DNA of 64,000 nt, taken from contig CAWGDF010000001.1 in NCBI GenBank assembly GCA_963821275.1, forward strand, positions 186,001-250,000, written 5' to 3'. This DNA is from JACVRW01 sp963821275. Lineage in GTDB: Bacteria > Actinomycetota > Thermoleophilia > Solirubrobacterales > Thermoleophilaceae. The notes under the pieces were generated by a model. The model ran no database searches. It had not been told where the DNA came from and saw nothing but the letters and a program-made list of their open reading frames with translations. The translations under genes and the position numbers were made by a program. This document shows, piece by piece, positions 40,143-48,716 of this stretch (positions are counted from its first letter, which is position 1; each line of letters begins with the position of its first letter).

Positions 40143-41506
40143 TGCTCCAGCAGCGCCTGCAGCTGCGCCCCGCAGTAGAAGCCCTGGCAGCGGCCCAGGT
40201 GGGCCCGGGTGCGCCGGCGCAGCCCGTCGAGATCCTGCGGGGGAATCGGGCTGCGCAGGGCGTCGCGGATCTCGCCGCCCGTCACGCGCTCGCAGAAGCA
40301 GACGATGCGCCCGTACTCGGGGTCGCGCTCGATCAGGTCGGCGCGCTCGTACGGACGGGGGAAGGCCTCGCCCAGGTTGGGCATCCGCAGCTCGGGGAGC
40401 TCGTCCCGGGGCGCCAGCCACAGGCCGTCGCGGCCGAGCTCGGTGCGCACGTGCTCGGCGATCGCCATCGCGCCGGTGAGCCCCGTCGACCGGATGCCGC
40501 CCACGCAGGCGTAGCCCTCGTCCACGCTGATCTGGTAGTCGGACTGCTCGGTGGCCGCCCTCAGGCCCGCGTACACCGCGGTCACCTCGTGTTCGAGCAG
40601 GGCCGGCATGATCCGCTTGCCCTCACGGCGCAGGTAGGCGAGCCCCGAGGCGGTCGAGCCGCTGTCGTCCTTTCGCTCGACGTCCTCGGCGGTGGGCCCG
40701 AGCATCACGTTGCCGAAGACCGTGGGCGCGATCAGCACCCCCTTGCTCACCTTGGTGGGCACGGCCAGCAGTATGTGCCGCACCAGCGGGCGGGCCAGCT
40801 TGTCGAACACCACCAGCTCACCGCGGCGCGGCGTGATCGTGAAGCGACTGTGGCCGAGCATGCGGTCGATCTCGTCCGAGAACAGCCCGGCGGCGTTGAC
40901 CAGGTAGCCAGCGCTGAGACGCCCCCGCGACGTTGTCAGGCCGAAGCCCCCGCCGTCCAGCCGCTCCACGGCGGACACCGCCTCGCGCAGGCGCAGATCA
41001 CAGCCGGCGAGAACAGCCTCGGTGGCGAACGCCAGCGGCGTCGTGAAGGGGCAGACGAGTCCCTCGCCCGGGACCTCCAGCGCCCCCTGCGCGCCGGGGC
41101 CAAGGTGCCGCTCTCGCTCGTACAGCTCCCCGGGGCCTAGCTCGCGCAGCGTGTCGTGCCCGTTCTCTCGCGCGCGATCGGCGATACCCGGGAACTCGGC
41201 CAGCTGCTCCTCGTTCCACGCGACCAGCAGCGCGCCCGTCCGCTCCACTGGGATGCCGACCCGGGACGCGTACTCGCCCAGCAGCTCGTACCCGCGCGGC
41301 ACCAACCGCGCCTCGAGGGTGCCGGGCGTTGCGTCGAAGCCCGTGTGCAGCAGCGCCGTGTTCGCCTTGCTCGTGCCGGCGCCAACGTCGGAAGCGGCGT
41401 CGAGCAGCGTGAGGCGGAGGTCGTGGCGGCTGAGGTCACGCGCGATTGCCGCGCCGACCACGCCGGCGCCCACGATGGCCACGTCGGTGTCGAAGCCGCG
41501 CGTCAC
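40139..41506 (-). CDS. FAD-dependent glycerol-3-phosphate dehydrogenase-like (GlpA-type) with BFD [2Fe-2S] domain
   Basis: A 455-residue enzyme. DVAIVGAGVVGAAIARDLSR is the FAD-binding motif, and GTSKANTALLHTGFDATPGT is typical of the GlpA/L-2-hydroxyglutarate oxidase group. The C-terminal ~60 residues (IVCFCERVTGGEIRDALR, then RTRAHLGRCQGFYCG) carry four Cys in the BFD-like [2Fe-2S] pattern. It would oxidise glycerol-3-phosphate or a related 2-hydroxy acid and pass electrons to the coupled flavoprotein downstream. It starts at GTG 41506. A (frameshifted) FGGY kinase at 20139 could feed it, though the two are 19 kb apart. Confidence 0.85.
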   Translation of the reverse strand: MTRGFDTDVAIVGAGVVGAAIARDLSRHDLRLTLLDAASDVGAGTSKANTALLHTGFDATPGTLEARLVPRGYELLGEYASRVGIPVERTGALLVAWNEEQLAEFPGIADRARENGHDTLRELGPGELYERERHLGPGAQGALEVPGEGLVCPFTTPLAFATEAVLAGCDLRLREAVSAVERLDGGGFGLTTSRGRLSAGYLVNAAGLFSDEIDRMLGHSRFTITPRRGELVVFDKLARPLVRHILLAVPTKVSKGVLIAPTVFGNVMLGPTAEDVERKDDSGSTASGLAYLRREGKRIMPALLEHEVTAVYAGLRAATEQSDYQISVDEGYACVGGIRSTGLTGAMAIAEHVRTELGRDGLWLAPRDELPELRMPNLGEAFPRPYERADLIERDPEYGRIVCFCERVTGGEIRDALRSPIPPQDLDGLRRRTRAHLGRCQGFYCGAQLQALLEQ

Positions 41507-41528
41507 GGGCGGAGTATCGCGCGGGCCG

Positions 41529-42023
41529 CTACTGACTCAGCCGGAACAGCCGCAAGGCCTCGTGCTCCAGCGGCAGCTCCTCGACCGTCGCGAACGGGGC
41601 AGACCGAAGGGTCTCGGGCGCCTCTCCGCGCTCGCGGGCCGCAAGCACCACGCCGTCCTCGGAGAGGGCGTTCGGGATCGCGGTGAGAGCGTCGGGCGGT
41701 AGACCGGGGTCGAGCGCGAGCACCAGCTCGTAGTGGCCGAGCTCGGCCAGGCGCCCCGCGCCGCCCTCGTGGAAGCGCACGCGTGAGTCGAGGCCCGCCT
41801 CGATCGCCTCGCGGCGGGCTTCCGCCAGACAGGCGGCGTCAGGGTCGAAGCCCTCGACCAGGACGTCCAGGAACTCGGCGGCGATCGCGAGGGCCGCCTC
41901 ACCCCGGCCGCAGCCGAGTTCGGCCACGAGTGCCCAGCGGCGGGTCTCCAGCCGCGCGACCACGTCGGGCATGGCGTCCAGGCCATCGATCGCCAGCTCT
42001 CCCCTGTTGGTGCCTTCAGCCAT
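41529..42023 (-). CDS. Class I SAM-dependent methyltransferase-like protein
   Basis: A 164-residue protein with motif I VAELGCGRGEAALAIAAEF and an acidic residue at the end of strand 2 (VEGFDPDAACLAEARREAIE), as in class I methyltransferases. It is shorter than most and lacks a clear substrate domain. The N-terminal ELAIDGLDAMPDVVARLE suggests an uncharacterised group. ATG 42023 has GGAGGA just upstream. Function in the operon with the GlpA-like enzymes is unknown. Confidence 0.72.
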   Translation of the reverse strand: MAEGTNRGELAIDGLDAMPDVVARLETRRWALVAELGCGRGEAALAIAAEFLDVLVEGFDPDAACLAEARREAIEAGLDSRVRFHEGGAGRLAELGHYELVLALDPGLPPDALTAIPNALSEDGVVLAARERGEAPETLRSAPFATVEELPLEHEALRLFRLSQ

Positions 42024-42077
42024 TCCTCCGCGCTACAGGGTCGCGCGTGGCGCCGGGGGCGGGTATGGGGGAAGTCC

Positions 42078-44981
42078 CTAAACGTCCAGGCCGGCGCGCT
42101 CGCGCTCCACGAGCCGGGCGATGCCGGTCCGCGAGGTCACGCCCAGCTTGGCCATGGCGCTCGAGACGTGCTTCTCCACCGTTTTCTCGCTGAGGAACAG
42201 CTGCGCCGCGATCTGCTTGTTCGTCCGGGCCTCGGCGACCAGGTCGGCCACCTCGCGCTCGCGCGCGGTCAGCGCGCCCAGCTCGCCCGTGGTCGCTCCC
42301 GCCTGGGCGGCGGCCGGCGCCGGCCGGGGGCGCTCGCCCAGCTTGCGCAGCACCCGCAACGCCGCGTCGCGATAGCCGGCGGCGCCGCGCGTATCCAGCT
42401 CGGCCGCGGCCGCCCGCAGCAATTCCCTGGCCTCGTCCTCACGCCCGTCGGCCACGAGGGCCTCGCCGGCCAGCGTCCGGCAGCGGCCGGCCCACAGCAC
42501 CGCGCCGACGCTCTCCGCCGCACCGGCCCCCTCGAGCGCGACCGAGGCCCCCCGGGCCGCCTCGCCCTGAGCCAGGGCCACCGAGGCGTCGATGTGGGCG
42601 AGCACGGCGCCGAAAGTGCCCTGATCGCGGCCGCCCGCCTCGACGGGGGCGCTGCCGGCCCAGGTGACGGCCTCCTCGGTGCGGCCCGCCGCCAGCAGGC
42701 TGCGCACCGTAACGTCGAGCGTCCGCAGCCGGTCGAGCGGCGAGAGCCGCTCGTCCACCCAGCCGAACTCCTCGAGCGTCGCCAAGGCCCGCCCGGCGTC
42801 TCCGGCCGCAAGGTGGGCGGCGGCCAACCCCCAGCCCGCCGCGGAGGGCGGCGCCTCACGCGTCCGCTCGGCGGCCACCTCCCCCTGGGCGAGGGCCTCC
42901 TCGATACGGCCCTGCGCCACCGCGACCCAGGCGGCCAGCTGCGAGCCCCAGTACTCCAGCGTTGTGTTGCCGGAGATCAGAACGGTCTCCAGCGTCTCTT
43001 CGGCGTCCTCCCGGGCCCGCGCCAGGTCGCCGATGCGTTCCGCCGCGTAGCCGCGCAGCGCCACGAAGCTGGTCGCCAGCAGCCCCTGGCCCGTGCGGCG
43101 GGCCAGCTCCAGGCCGCGTTCTGCGCTCTGGGCGGTCTCTGCCCGGTCGCAGTACAGCTGCAGGGCCGCAAGCCAAAGAAGCGTCTGCAGCCGCTCGCCT
43201 AGCTGCTCGTCGGTCAGGGCTTCCACGAGCGCCGACGCCTCGTCCAAGCTGCGCTCGGCTGCGGCCAGGGGCGCATCCGTTCCCCTCAAGGTGGTGTTGA
43301 GCGCATCGGCCGCGCGCAGCGCCGCCGCCGCCTCCAGCTCAGGGGCGCCAGCATTGCGCGCCGCGGCCCGGGCCTCGTCGGCGAGGACGGCGACCGACCC
43401 GAAATCGCCGCACGACTCCCGCTCGTATCCCAGCTCGAGCGTAAGAATCGCAAACTGCCGGTGGGCGTCCTTGGGCAGGGCCAAGCGGGCTTCCTCGAGC
43501 AAGCGGCGCGCCTCCTCGGGCCGGCCGAGCCAGACCCCGAGGTGGGCCAGTTCGGCGACCACGTCTGTGCGCTCCGGGTCCGCCGCCTCCGGCAACAAGC
43601 CGAGCGCCTGGTGCAGCACGTCCCGGGCCTCGACCATACGGTCCGCTGAGGTGAGCGACTCCGCTTGCGCGCGCAGGAGCGAGAGACGGCGCTGGTCGTG
43701 CTCCGGCCCATCAGGCAGCAGGCGCAGGGCGGCGCCGTACCAGCCGGCGGCGGTCCCGGGCGCGCCGCGAGCGCTTTCCTTGGCGGCAGTGGCCAGTAGT
43801 TCCACCGCGTCGAGGTCGCCCGGCCGCGCGGCCCGTTCGGTGTGGTGAGCGCGCTGGGCCGGGGTGGCACCGCGGGCGGCCAGCGCCTCAGCGGCCCGGG
43901 CGTGCGCGGCAAGGCGGGAGCCGCCGGGTGTGCCCTCGTACACGGCGCGGCGGACCAGCGGATGCCGGAAGCGAAAGCGTCGCGGCTGGTCGGTTGGTCG
44001 AACGACGTCGGTCTCCAACAGCTCGTCGAGTGCGGTGAGCACGGCGTCCTCCTGCACCCCGGCGGCTGCGCCCGCCAACTCGGGCTCGAAGGGGTCGCCG
44101 GCGATGGCGGCGCCCTCCAGCACAGCGCGCGTCTCCAAGGGCAGGTCGGCCAATTCGCCGGCCAGGGCGGCCTTCACCGCGCGAGGAACGCCGGCAGCGA
44201 CAGGACGCCTCGCGGCCACGCGCGGATCGGCGGGGGCGCTGCGGGCCAGCGCCTGCAGATAGAAGGGGTTGCCGCCGCTCTCGCGGTGCAGACGGAGCAG
44301 CGCCGAGCTGCCCAGCCCCGGCAGCAGCGCCTCCGCTGCCTCGAGCGGCAGGGGCCCGAGGTCGGCCACCTCGGCCGTGCCCGCCCGGACCGCGATCTCC
44401 AGCGCCTGCTCGAGCCCCGGGGCACGGCCCGACCGTGTTGCCAGGGCGATCAGGATGCGCCCCTCGGGTGGGCGGTGCAGCAGTAGTGCGGCGACGTCGG
44501 CGGACGCGGAGTCGGCCCAGTGGACGTCGTCGAGCAGGAGCGTGAGCGGCCGTTCACGGGCCATGAGCTCGAGGAGCGCCCTCACTGCGCGGGCGACCCG
44601 GTGGCGCTCGGCCACCGCGGCCGGCTCGGTGCCACCTGCCGCGCGGACCGTGGGCAGGACGGTCGCCAGCTGGGCCAGGTGCTCCTCGTTCACACGCTCG
44701 AGGGCGCGCATGTCCTGGCGCGTGACGTCCTCGTCGAGGGCGTCCACGAGCAGCGCGAAGGGTAGGTCGCGCTCCAGCTCGCTCGCCCGCCCTGCCAGGA
44801 CCGTGTGACCGCGCTCCCGCGCGCTGCGCTGGAGCTCGGAGAGCAGGCGCGACTTGCCGATTCCCGGCTCACCACGGAGGCCCAGCGCGCGCGAGTCACC
44901 CTGCTCGGCCTCGTCCAGGGCGCGCTGCACGAGGCCAAGCTCCTGGCGGCGTCCTACCAGAGCGGCTTCGACCACAGCCAC
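42078..44981 (-). CDS. Large ATP-binding LuxR-family (LAL/MalT-like) transcriptional regulator
   Basis: A 967-residue regulator. An N-terminal STAND-type AAA ATPase (about residues 8-280) has Walker A LRGEPGIGKSRLLSEL and Walker B LTLLLDDVHWADSAS. A long helical TPR-like middle (~350-880) follows, then a C-terminal LuxR helix-turn-helix (LTAREREVADLVAEARTNKQ, SEKTVEKHVSSAMAKLGVTS). Such proteins bind a signal in the TPR region and activate promoters when ATP-loaded. GTG 44981 lies 6 nt after TACGCT, again a leaderless layout. It is divergent from the first CHRD gene, a possible target. Confidence 0.92.
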   Translation of the reverse strand: MAVVEAALVGRRQELGLVQRALDEAEQGDSRALGLRGEPGIGKSRLLSELQRSARERGHTVLAGRASELERDLPFALLVDALDEDVTRQDMRALERVNEEHLAQLATVLPTVRAAGGTEPAAVAERHRVARAVRALLELMARERPLTLLLDDVHWADSASADVAALLLHRPPEGRILIALATRSGRAPGLEQALEIAVRAGTAEVADLGPLPLEAAEALLPGLGSSALLRLHRESGGNPFYLQALARSAPADPRVAARRPVAAGVPRAVKAALAGELADLPLETRAVLEGAAIAGDPFEPELAGAAAGVQEDAVLTALDELLETDVVRPTDQPRRFRFRHPLVRRAVYEGTPGGSRLAAHARAAEALAARGATPAQRAHHTERAARPGDLDAVELLATAAKESARGAPGTAAGWYGAALRLLPDGPEHDQRRLSLLRAQAESLTSADRMVEARDVLHQALGLLPEAADPERTDVVAELAHLGVWLGRPEEARRLLEEARLALPKDAHRQFAILTLELGYERESCGDFGSVAVLADEARAAARNAGAPELEAAAALRAADALNTTLRGTDAPLAAAERSLDEASALVEALTDEQLGERLQTLLWLAALQLYCDRAETAQSAERGLELARRTGQGLLATSFVALRGYAAERIGDLARAREDAEETLETVLISGNTTLEYWGSQLAAWVAVAQGRIEEALAQGEVAAERTREAPPSAAGWGLAAAHLAAGDAGRALATLEEFGWVDERLSPLDRLRTLDVTVRSLLAAGRTEEAVTWAGSAPVEAGGRDQGTFGAVLAHIDASVALAQGEAARGASVALEGAGAAESVGAVLWAGRCRTLAGEALVADGREDEARELLRAAAAELDTRGAAGYRDAALRVLRKLGERPRPAPAAAQAGATTGELGALTAREREVADLVAEARTNKQIAAQLFLSEKTVEKHVSSAMAKLGVTSRTGIARLVERERAGLDV

Positions 44982-45092
44982 CAGCCGAGCGTAGCGCCGT
45001 CACGGGCCGGACCGGCGGCACGGCCGGACCTTCACCCTCCCAGCGGCGTAGGATCCCCCAACGCCAGTATCCCAGCCCATTGGAGGCACATC

Positions 45093-45602
45093 ATGAGAAA
45101 GCGCTGGCTGGTAGTAGCCCTCGCTCTCTGCGCCGTCCTCGCCCTCGCGCTGCCAACTGCGGCGAGCGCGCGCGTCAAGCCACTTTTCGCCGCGATGTCC
45201 GATAGGACAGTGATTCCGGCCATACCTACCCACGACGGCGGCGGCAGCTTCACCGCGGTGATCGACAGCGAACCCACCCACGCACCCCGTTGGTTCTGCT
45301 ACGGCATCGCTCTCAAGGACCTCAGCCCATTCATAGCGGTGACCTACACGGCGCACGTCCACGTGGGCGCTGCGGGCACGATCGGCCCCGAAGTGATCGA
45401 TCTCAACGCCCCCTTGACCGCGGATCCGGGCGCGTCGCACGGCTGCGTCAGGCTGAACCGGACGCTGGCGGACGCGATCGCCCTGAGGCCAAGGGAGTAC
45501 TACGTCGATATCCACAGCCCGCCGTTCCCCAACGGGGCGGCCCGAGGGCAGCTATTCGCTGTAGACCCCGATCTAGACCCGTACCCCACTGTAGTCCCGT
45601 AG
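45093..45602 (+). CDS. Secreted CHRD-domain protein 1
   Basis: A 169-residue exported protein: signal peptide (MRKRWLVVALALCAVLALAL), then a CHRD-like domain. The domain has the HVHVGAAGTIGPEVIDL strand pair and YYVDIHSPPFPNGAARGQL near the C-terminus. Bacterial CHRD proteins have no settled function; the domain is named after chordin. ATG 45093 follows TTGGAGG. A TAGGAT -10-like box is at 45049-45054. It is a tandem duplicate of the gene at 45679, and the upstream region was duplicated along with the gene. Confidence 0.85.
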   Translation: MRKRWLVVALALCAVLALALPTAASARVKPLFAAMSDRTVIPAIPTHDGGGSFTAVIDSEPTHAPRWFCYGIALKDLSPFIAVTYTAHVHVGAAGTIGPEVIDLNAPLTADPGASHGCVRLNRTLADAIALRPREYYVDIHSPPFPNGAARGQLFAVDPDLDPYPTVVP

Positions 45603-45678
45603 GGAAACAAGCCGTCTTGGCGAGGCGGCGGCGTAGGATGGCCGGAACGCCGGTAGTCGAGCCCATTGGAGGCCATCC

Positions 45679-46146
45679 ATGAGAAAGCGCTGGCCGGTAG
45701 CGGCCCTCGCGCTCTGCGCCATGCTCGTCCTCGCCCTGCCCACCGCGGCGAGCGCCCGTGTCAAGCCGCTGTTCGCGGCGTTGTCCGGCACCAACGAGAT
45801 CACCGACCCCCCGATCATGAGAGGCGTCGGTGACCCCGACGGCGGCGGAAGCTTCACCGGAGTGATCGACGGCCGCGAGCTGTGCTACGGCATCGCGGTC
45901 AAGGACATCGGCGCCCCGATGGCGGCCCACATCCACAGAGGTGGGAAGAACAAGAACGGGCCGGTCGTGATCCCGCTCGTGCACCCCACCAGCGGGGACC
46001 CGGGCTCCTCCAGCGGATGCGTGACGATCAGGGCCAGGCTCGCGCGCGCGATCCGCAGGCACCCGGGCCGGTTCTACGTGAACATCCACAACGTGAAATA
46101 CCCGGACGGGGCGGCGCGAGGCCAGCTCTTCGCCAGAAACCCCTAG
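45679..46146 (+). CDS. Secreted CHRD-domain protein 2
   Basis: A 155-residue paralogue of the preceding gene with nearly the same signal peptide (MRKRWPVAALALCAMLVLAL) and AAHIHRGGKNKNGPVVIPL plus FYVNIHNVKYPDGAARGQLF. These 'H(I/V)H.G...GPVV..L' and 'N(I/V)H...PDG..RGQL' pairs define CHRD. The spacing TAGGAT ... GCCCATTGGAGGC ... ATG is the same as upstream of copy 1, so regulation is probably shared. The two proteins keep the cysteines flanking the core. Confidence 0.87.
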   Translation: MRKRWPVAALALCAMLVLALPTAASARVKPLFAALSGTNEITDPPIMRGVGDPDGGGSFTGVIDGRELCYGIAVKDIGAPMAAHIHRGGKNKNGPVVIPLVHPTSGDPGSSSGCVTIRARLARAIRRHPGRFYVNIHNVKYPDGAARGQLFARNP

Positions 46147-46191
46147 CCCAAGGACGACAGGAACGGTCGCCGAGGGAGGCGGCGCCACCGT

Positions 46192-46218
46192 GGGCGGGCC
46201 CCTGTAAGGTGCCCGCCC
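46192..46218. promoter_or_regulatory. GC-rich hairpin spanning a -10-like box
   Basis: GGGCGGGC (46192-46199) and GCCCGCCC (46211-46218) are perfect complements around an 11-nt loop that holds TAAGGT (46205-46210). It may end CHRD transcription, or be an operator over the promoter of the acyl-CoA dehydrogenase gene. No U-run follows. Confidence 0.4.
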
Positions 46219-46234
46219 GCGGAGAACTGCTTCC

Positions 46235-47467
46235 TTGTCTGCCACCACGGAGACCCACGCCTTCTCGCTCGAGCTGTCGGATGACCAGCGCGACGTTCGC
46301 GACTGGGTGCGCGGGTTCGCCGCGGGCGTGATTCGCCCGGCGGCGGCGGAGTGGGACGAGCGTGAGGAGACCCCTTGGCCGGTGATAGCCGAGGCGGCCA
46401 GGATCGGCCTCTACAGCTATGAGGCCATCGCTCAGTTCTGGGCCGATGAGAGCGGCCTGACCCTTCCTCTTGTCAACGAGGAGGTGTTCTGGGGCGACGC
46501 CGGGATCGGCATGGCGATCATGGGGACGTCGCTGGCGGTGGCGGGCATCTACTCGGCCGGCACGCCCGAGCAGCTCGTCGAGTGGGTGCCGCAGTGCTAC
46601 GGCAGCGCCGACGAGCCGGCGGTGGGCGCGTTCTGCGTGTCCGAGCCCGACGCCGGCTCCGACGTGTCCTCGCTGCGCACCCGGGCCCGTTACGACCCGG
46701 CCAAGGACGAATGGGTGCTGAACGGCCAAAAGGCCTGGGCCACCAACGGGGGTATCGCGGCGGTGCACGTGGTCGTGGCCTCGGTGGAGCCCGAGCTCGG
46801 CGCCCGCGGCCAGGCGGCGTTCGTGATACCGGCCGGCACCGGCGGCCTCCAGATGGGGAGCAAGGTCAGAAAGCACGGGCTGCGCGCATCGCACACCGCC
46901 GACGTGTTCCTGGACGACTGCCGCGTGCCCGGCCCCTGCCTGCTGGGAGGCAAGGAGAAGCTCGACGAGCGCCTGGCCCGCGCCCGCGAAGGCACCCGGG
47001 CCAAGCGACAGGCCGCGATGCAGACCTTCGAGGTCAGTCGCCCGGCCGTCGGAGCGCAGGCGCTCGGCATTGCCCGCGCCGCCTACGAGTACGCGCTCGA
47101 GTACGCCAAGGAACGCGAGCAGTTCGGGCGCCCGATCATCGACAACCAGGCCATCGCCTTCGCGCTGGCGGACATGAAGATGGAGATCGACGCCGCCCGG
47201 CTGCTGGTTTGGCGGGCCTCCTGGATGGGGCGCACCGGCCAGCCGTTCGAAGCGGCCGAAGGCTCGATGTCCAAGCTGAAGGCGGGCGAGGTGGCCGTGT
47301 GGGCCACCGAGCGGGCGATGCAGATACTGGGCGGCAACGGCTACACGCGCGAGTTCCCGGTCGAGCGCATGCACCGGGATGCCAAGATCTACACCATCTT
47401 CGAGGGGACCTCGGAGATCCAGCGTCTTGTTATCGCCCGGGCGATCTCGGGCATTCAGATCCGCTAA
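46235..47467 (+). CDS. Acyl-CoA dehydrogenase
   Basis: A 410-residue flavoenzyme of fatty-acid or amino-acid beta-oxidation. Signature 1 is FCVSEPDAGSDVSSLRTRA, and the catalytic-base region and C-terminal signature are QILGGNGYTREFPVERMHRD then IFEGTSEIQRLVIAR. It starts at TTG 46235 (SATTETHAFSLELSDDQRDV). No electron-transfer flavoprotein gene is near. The hemolysin III gene starts on its stop codon (TAATG). The chain-length or branched substrate cannot be told. Confidence 0.92.
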   Translation: MSATTETHAFSLELSDDQRDVRDWVRGFAAGVIRPAAAEWDEREETPWPVIAEAARIGLYSYEAIAQFWADESGLTLPLVNEEVFWGDAGIGMAIMGTSLAVAGIYSAGTPEQLVEWVPQCYGSADEPAVGAFCVSEPDAGSDVSSLRTRARYDPAKDEWVLNGQKAWATNGGIAAVHVVVASVEPELGARGQAAFVIPAGTGGLQMGSKVRKHGLRASHTADVFLDDCRVPGPCLLGGKEKLDERLARAREGTRAKRQAAMQTFEVSRPAVGAQALGIARAAYEYALEYAKEREQFGRPIIDNQAIAFALADMKMEIDAARLLVWRASWMGRTGQPFEAAEGSMSKLKAGEVAVWATERAMQILGGNGYTREFPVERMHRDAKIYTIFEGTSEIQRLVIARAISGIQIR

Positions 47468-48168
47468 TGGGTGAGCCACTTCCGACACCCGACCGCCTCG
47501 TCTCGGCGGCAGGCCCAGCGCTGCCGCCGCGACCCCGCCTGCGCGGGGTGGTGCACCAGTGGTCGTTCTTCGTCGCGCTCGCGGCGGGCGCCGTTCTGGT
47601 CTGGCTGGCACCGTCGGGCCGGGCCACGGCGGCGTGCGCCATCTACGCCGGCGCCCTCTGCGGGCTGCTGGGCACCAGCGCGCTCTATCACCGCATCTCC
47701 TGGCGCCCGCAGATCCGTGCCTGGATGCGTCGCCTCGACCACGCGATGATCTTCGTGCTCATCGCGGGCACCTACACGCCCTTCGCGATGCTGGTGATGT
47801 CCGAACCTCTCGACGATGTCGTGCTGGTGGGCGTCTGGGCCGGCGCCCTCGCGGGAATCATCTTCACCATGGTCTGGATCGAGGCGCCCAAGTGGCTGAC
47901 CGCCACCGCCTACGTGGCGCTCGGCTGGTTCTCGATCATCGCCCTTCCCCAACTGGCAGAGCGGGCCGGCCCGGGCGCGCTGGTACTGCTTGCCGCCGGA
48001 GGCGTGGCCTACACGGCGGGTGCGGTGATCTACGCGCGGCGCCGGCCTGATCCACGGCCCAGCGTGTTCGGCTACCACGAGGTCTTCCACGTACTGGTGG
48101 TGGTGGCGGCACTGGCCCACTTCGTGGCCGTGGCCGCCTTTGCGGTGCCGAGCGCGGGCGGAGGTTGA
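47467..48168 (+). CDS. Hemolysin III / PAQR-family membrane protein
   Basis: A 233-residue protein with seven membrane helices. Family residues are the Ser/His of TSALYHRISWRP, the RRLDHAMIFVLIAGTYTPF block, and GYHEVFHVLVVVAALAHF at the C-terminus, which together provide the metal-binding His/Asp of the PAQR ceramidase-like fold. Bacterial members may act in membrane lipid homeostasis; the name hemolysin is historical. ATG 47467 overlaps the TAA of the acyl-CoA dehydrogenase. Confidence 0.9.
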   Translation: MGEPLPTPDRLVSAAGPALPPRPRLRGVVHQWSFFVALAAGAVLVWLAPSGRATAACAIYAGALCGLLGTSALYHRISWRPQIRAWMRRLDHAMIFVLIAGTYTPFAMLVMSEPLDDVVLVGVWAGALAGIIFTMVWIEAPKWLTATAYVALGWFSIIALPQLAERAGPGALVLLAAGGVAYTAGAVIYARRRPDPRPSVFGYHEVFHVLVVVAALAHFVAVAAFAVPSAGGG

Positions 48169-48173
48169 GAGAG

Positions 48174-48575
48174 ATGCTGTTCGGACAGGAGCACGTGAGG
48201 CGGTACGAGGAGACCGACGGCGAGGAGGGCCACGACTGGCAGGGCACCACAACCCTCATCCTCACCACGACGGGCCGCAGGTCGGGCGAGCAGCGGCCGA
48301 CGCCGCTCATCTACCAGCGCCACGGCGACGACTACCTCGTCGTGGCGTCCAACGGCGGGGCCGACGAGCCGCCCGCGTGGTACCGCAACGCTGCGGCGAA
48401 CCCCGAGGTGGGCGTCCAGGTGAAGGCCGACCGCTTTCGCGCCCGAGCCCGCACGGCCGGCCCCGACGAGAAGCCCGACATGTGGCGCACGATGACCGCC
48501 GCCTGGCCTGCCTACGACCGCTATCAGCAAAGAACCGAGCGGGAGATCCCGATCGTGGTCCTGGAGCGCGCCTAG
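48174..48575 (+). CDS. DDN-like deazaflavin (F420)-dependent nitroreductase family protein
   Basis: A 133-residue protein of the DDN/FDOR-B group (LTTTGRRSGEQRPTPLIYQR, VASNGGADEPPAWYRNAAAN, PEVGVQVKADRFRARART, then PIVVLERA). These split-barrel proteins use F420 to reduce quinones or other acceptors. ATG 48174 has GGAGG with a 9-nt gap. An in-frame TTG at 48165 overlaps the previous stop and is a second option. The gene ends exactly at the left boundary of inverted-repeat element copy 2. Confidence 0.88.
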   Translation: MLFGQEHVRRYEETDGEEGHDWQGTTTLILTTTGRRSGEQRPTPLIYQRHGDDYLVVASNGGADEPPAWYRNAAANPEVGVQVKADRFRARARTAGPDEKPDMWRTMTAAWPAYDRYQQRTEREIPIVVLERA

Positions 48576-48576
48576 C

Positions 48577-48714
48577 TGATTGATTCCGCGGCCGCGTGTG
48601 CGCGGGGGCGCACCGGGACCGAGCCGGGCGAGGGGGGGTTCCTGACGTTGCGTCCAGCTGTTGGACGTTTCGTGCGGAACCCCTACCCACGTGCGCGAGG
48701 TCGCGGAATCAGTC
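48577..48714. repeat. Inverted-repeat element, copy 2 (138 bp)
   Basis: It shares TGATTGATTCCGCG, the GCGCGGGGGCGCACCGGGAC stretch that follows, and the inner hairpin with copy 1 at 31755-31953. The inner hairpin is better paired here (GCGTCCA ... TTGGACG). The right end is slightly changed (CGCGGAATCAGTCG). It fills the gap between two convergent genes, whose stop codons lie at its two edges (48573-48575, 48717-48719). It may also act as a two-way terminator. Confidence 0.65.
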
Positions 48715-48716
48715 GC

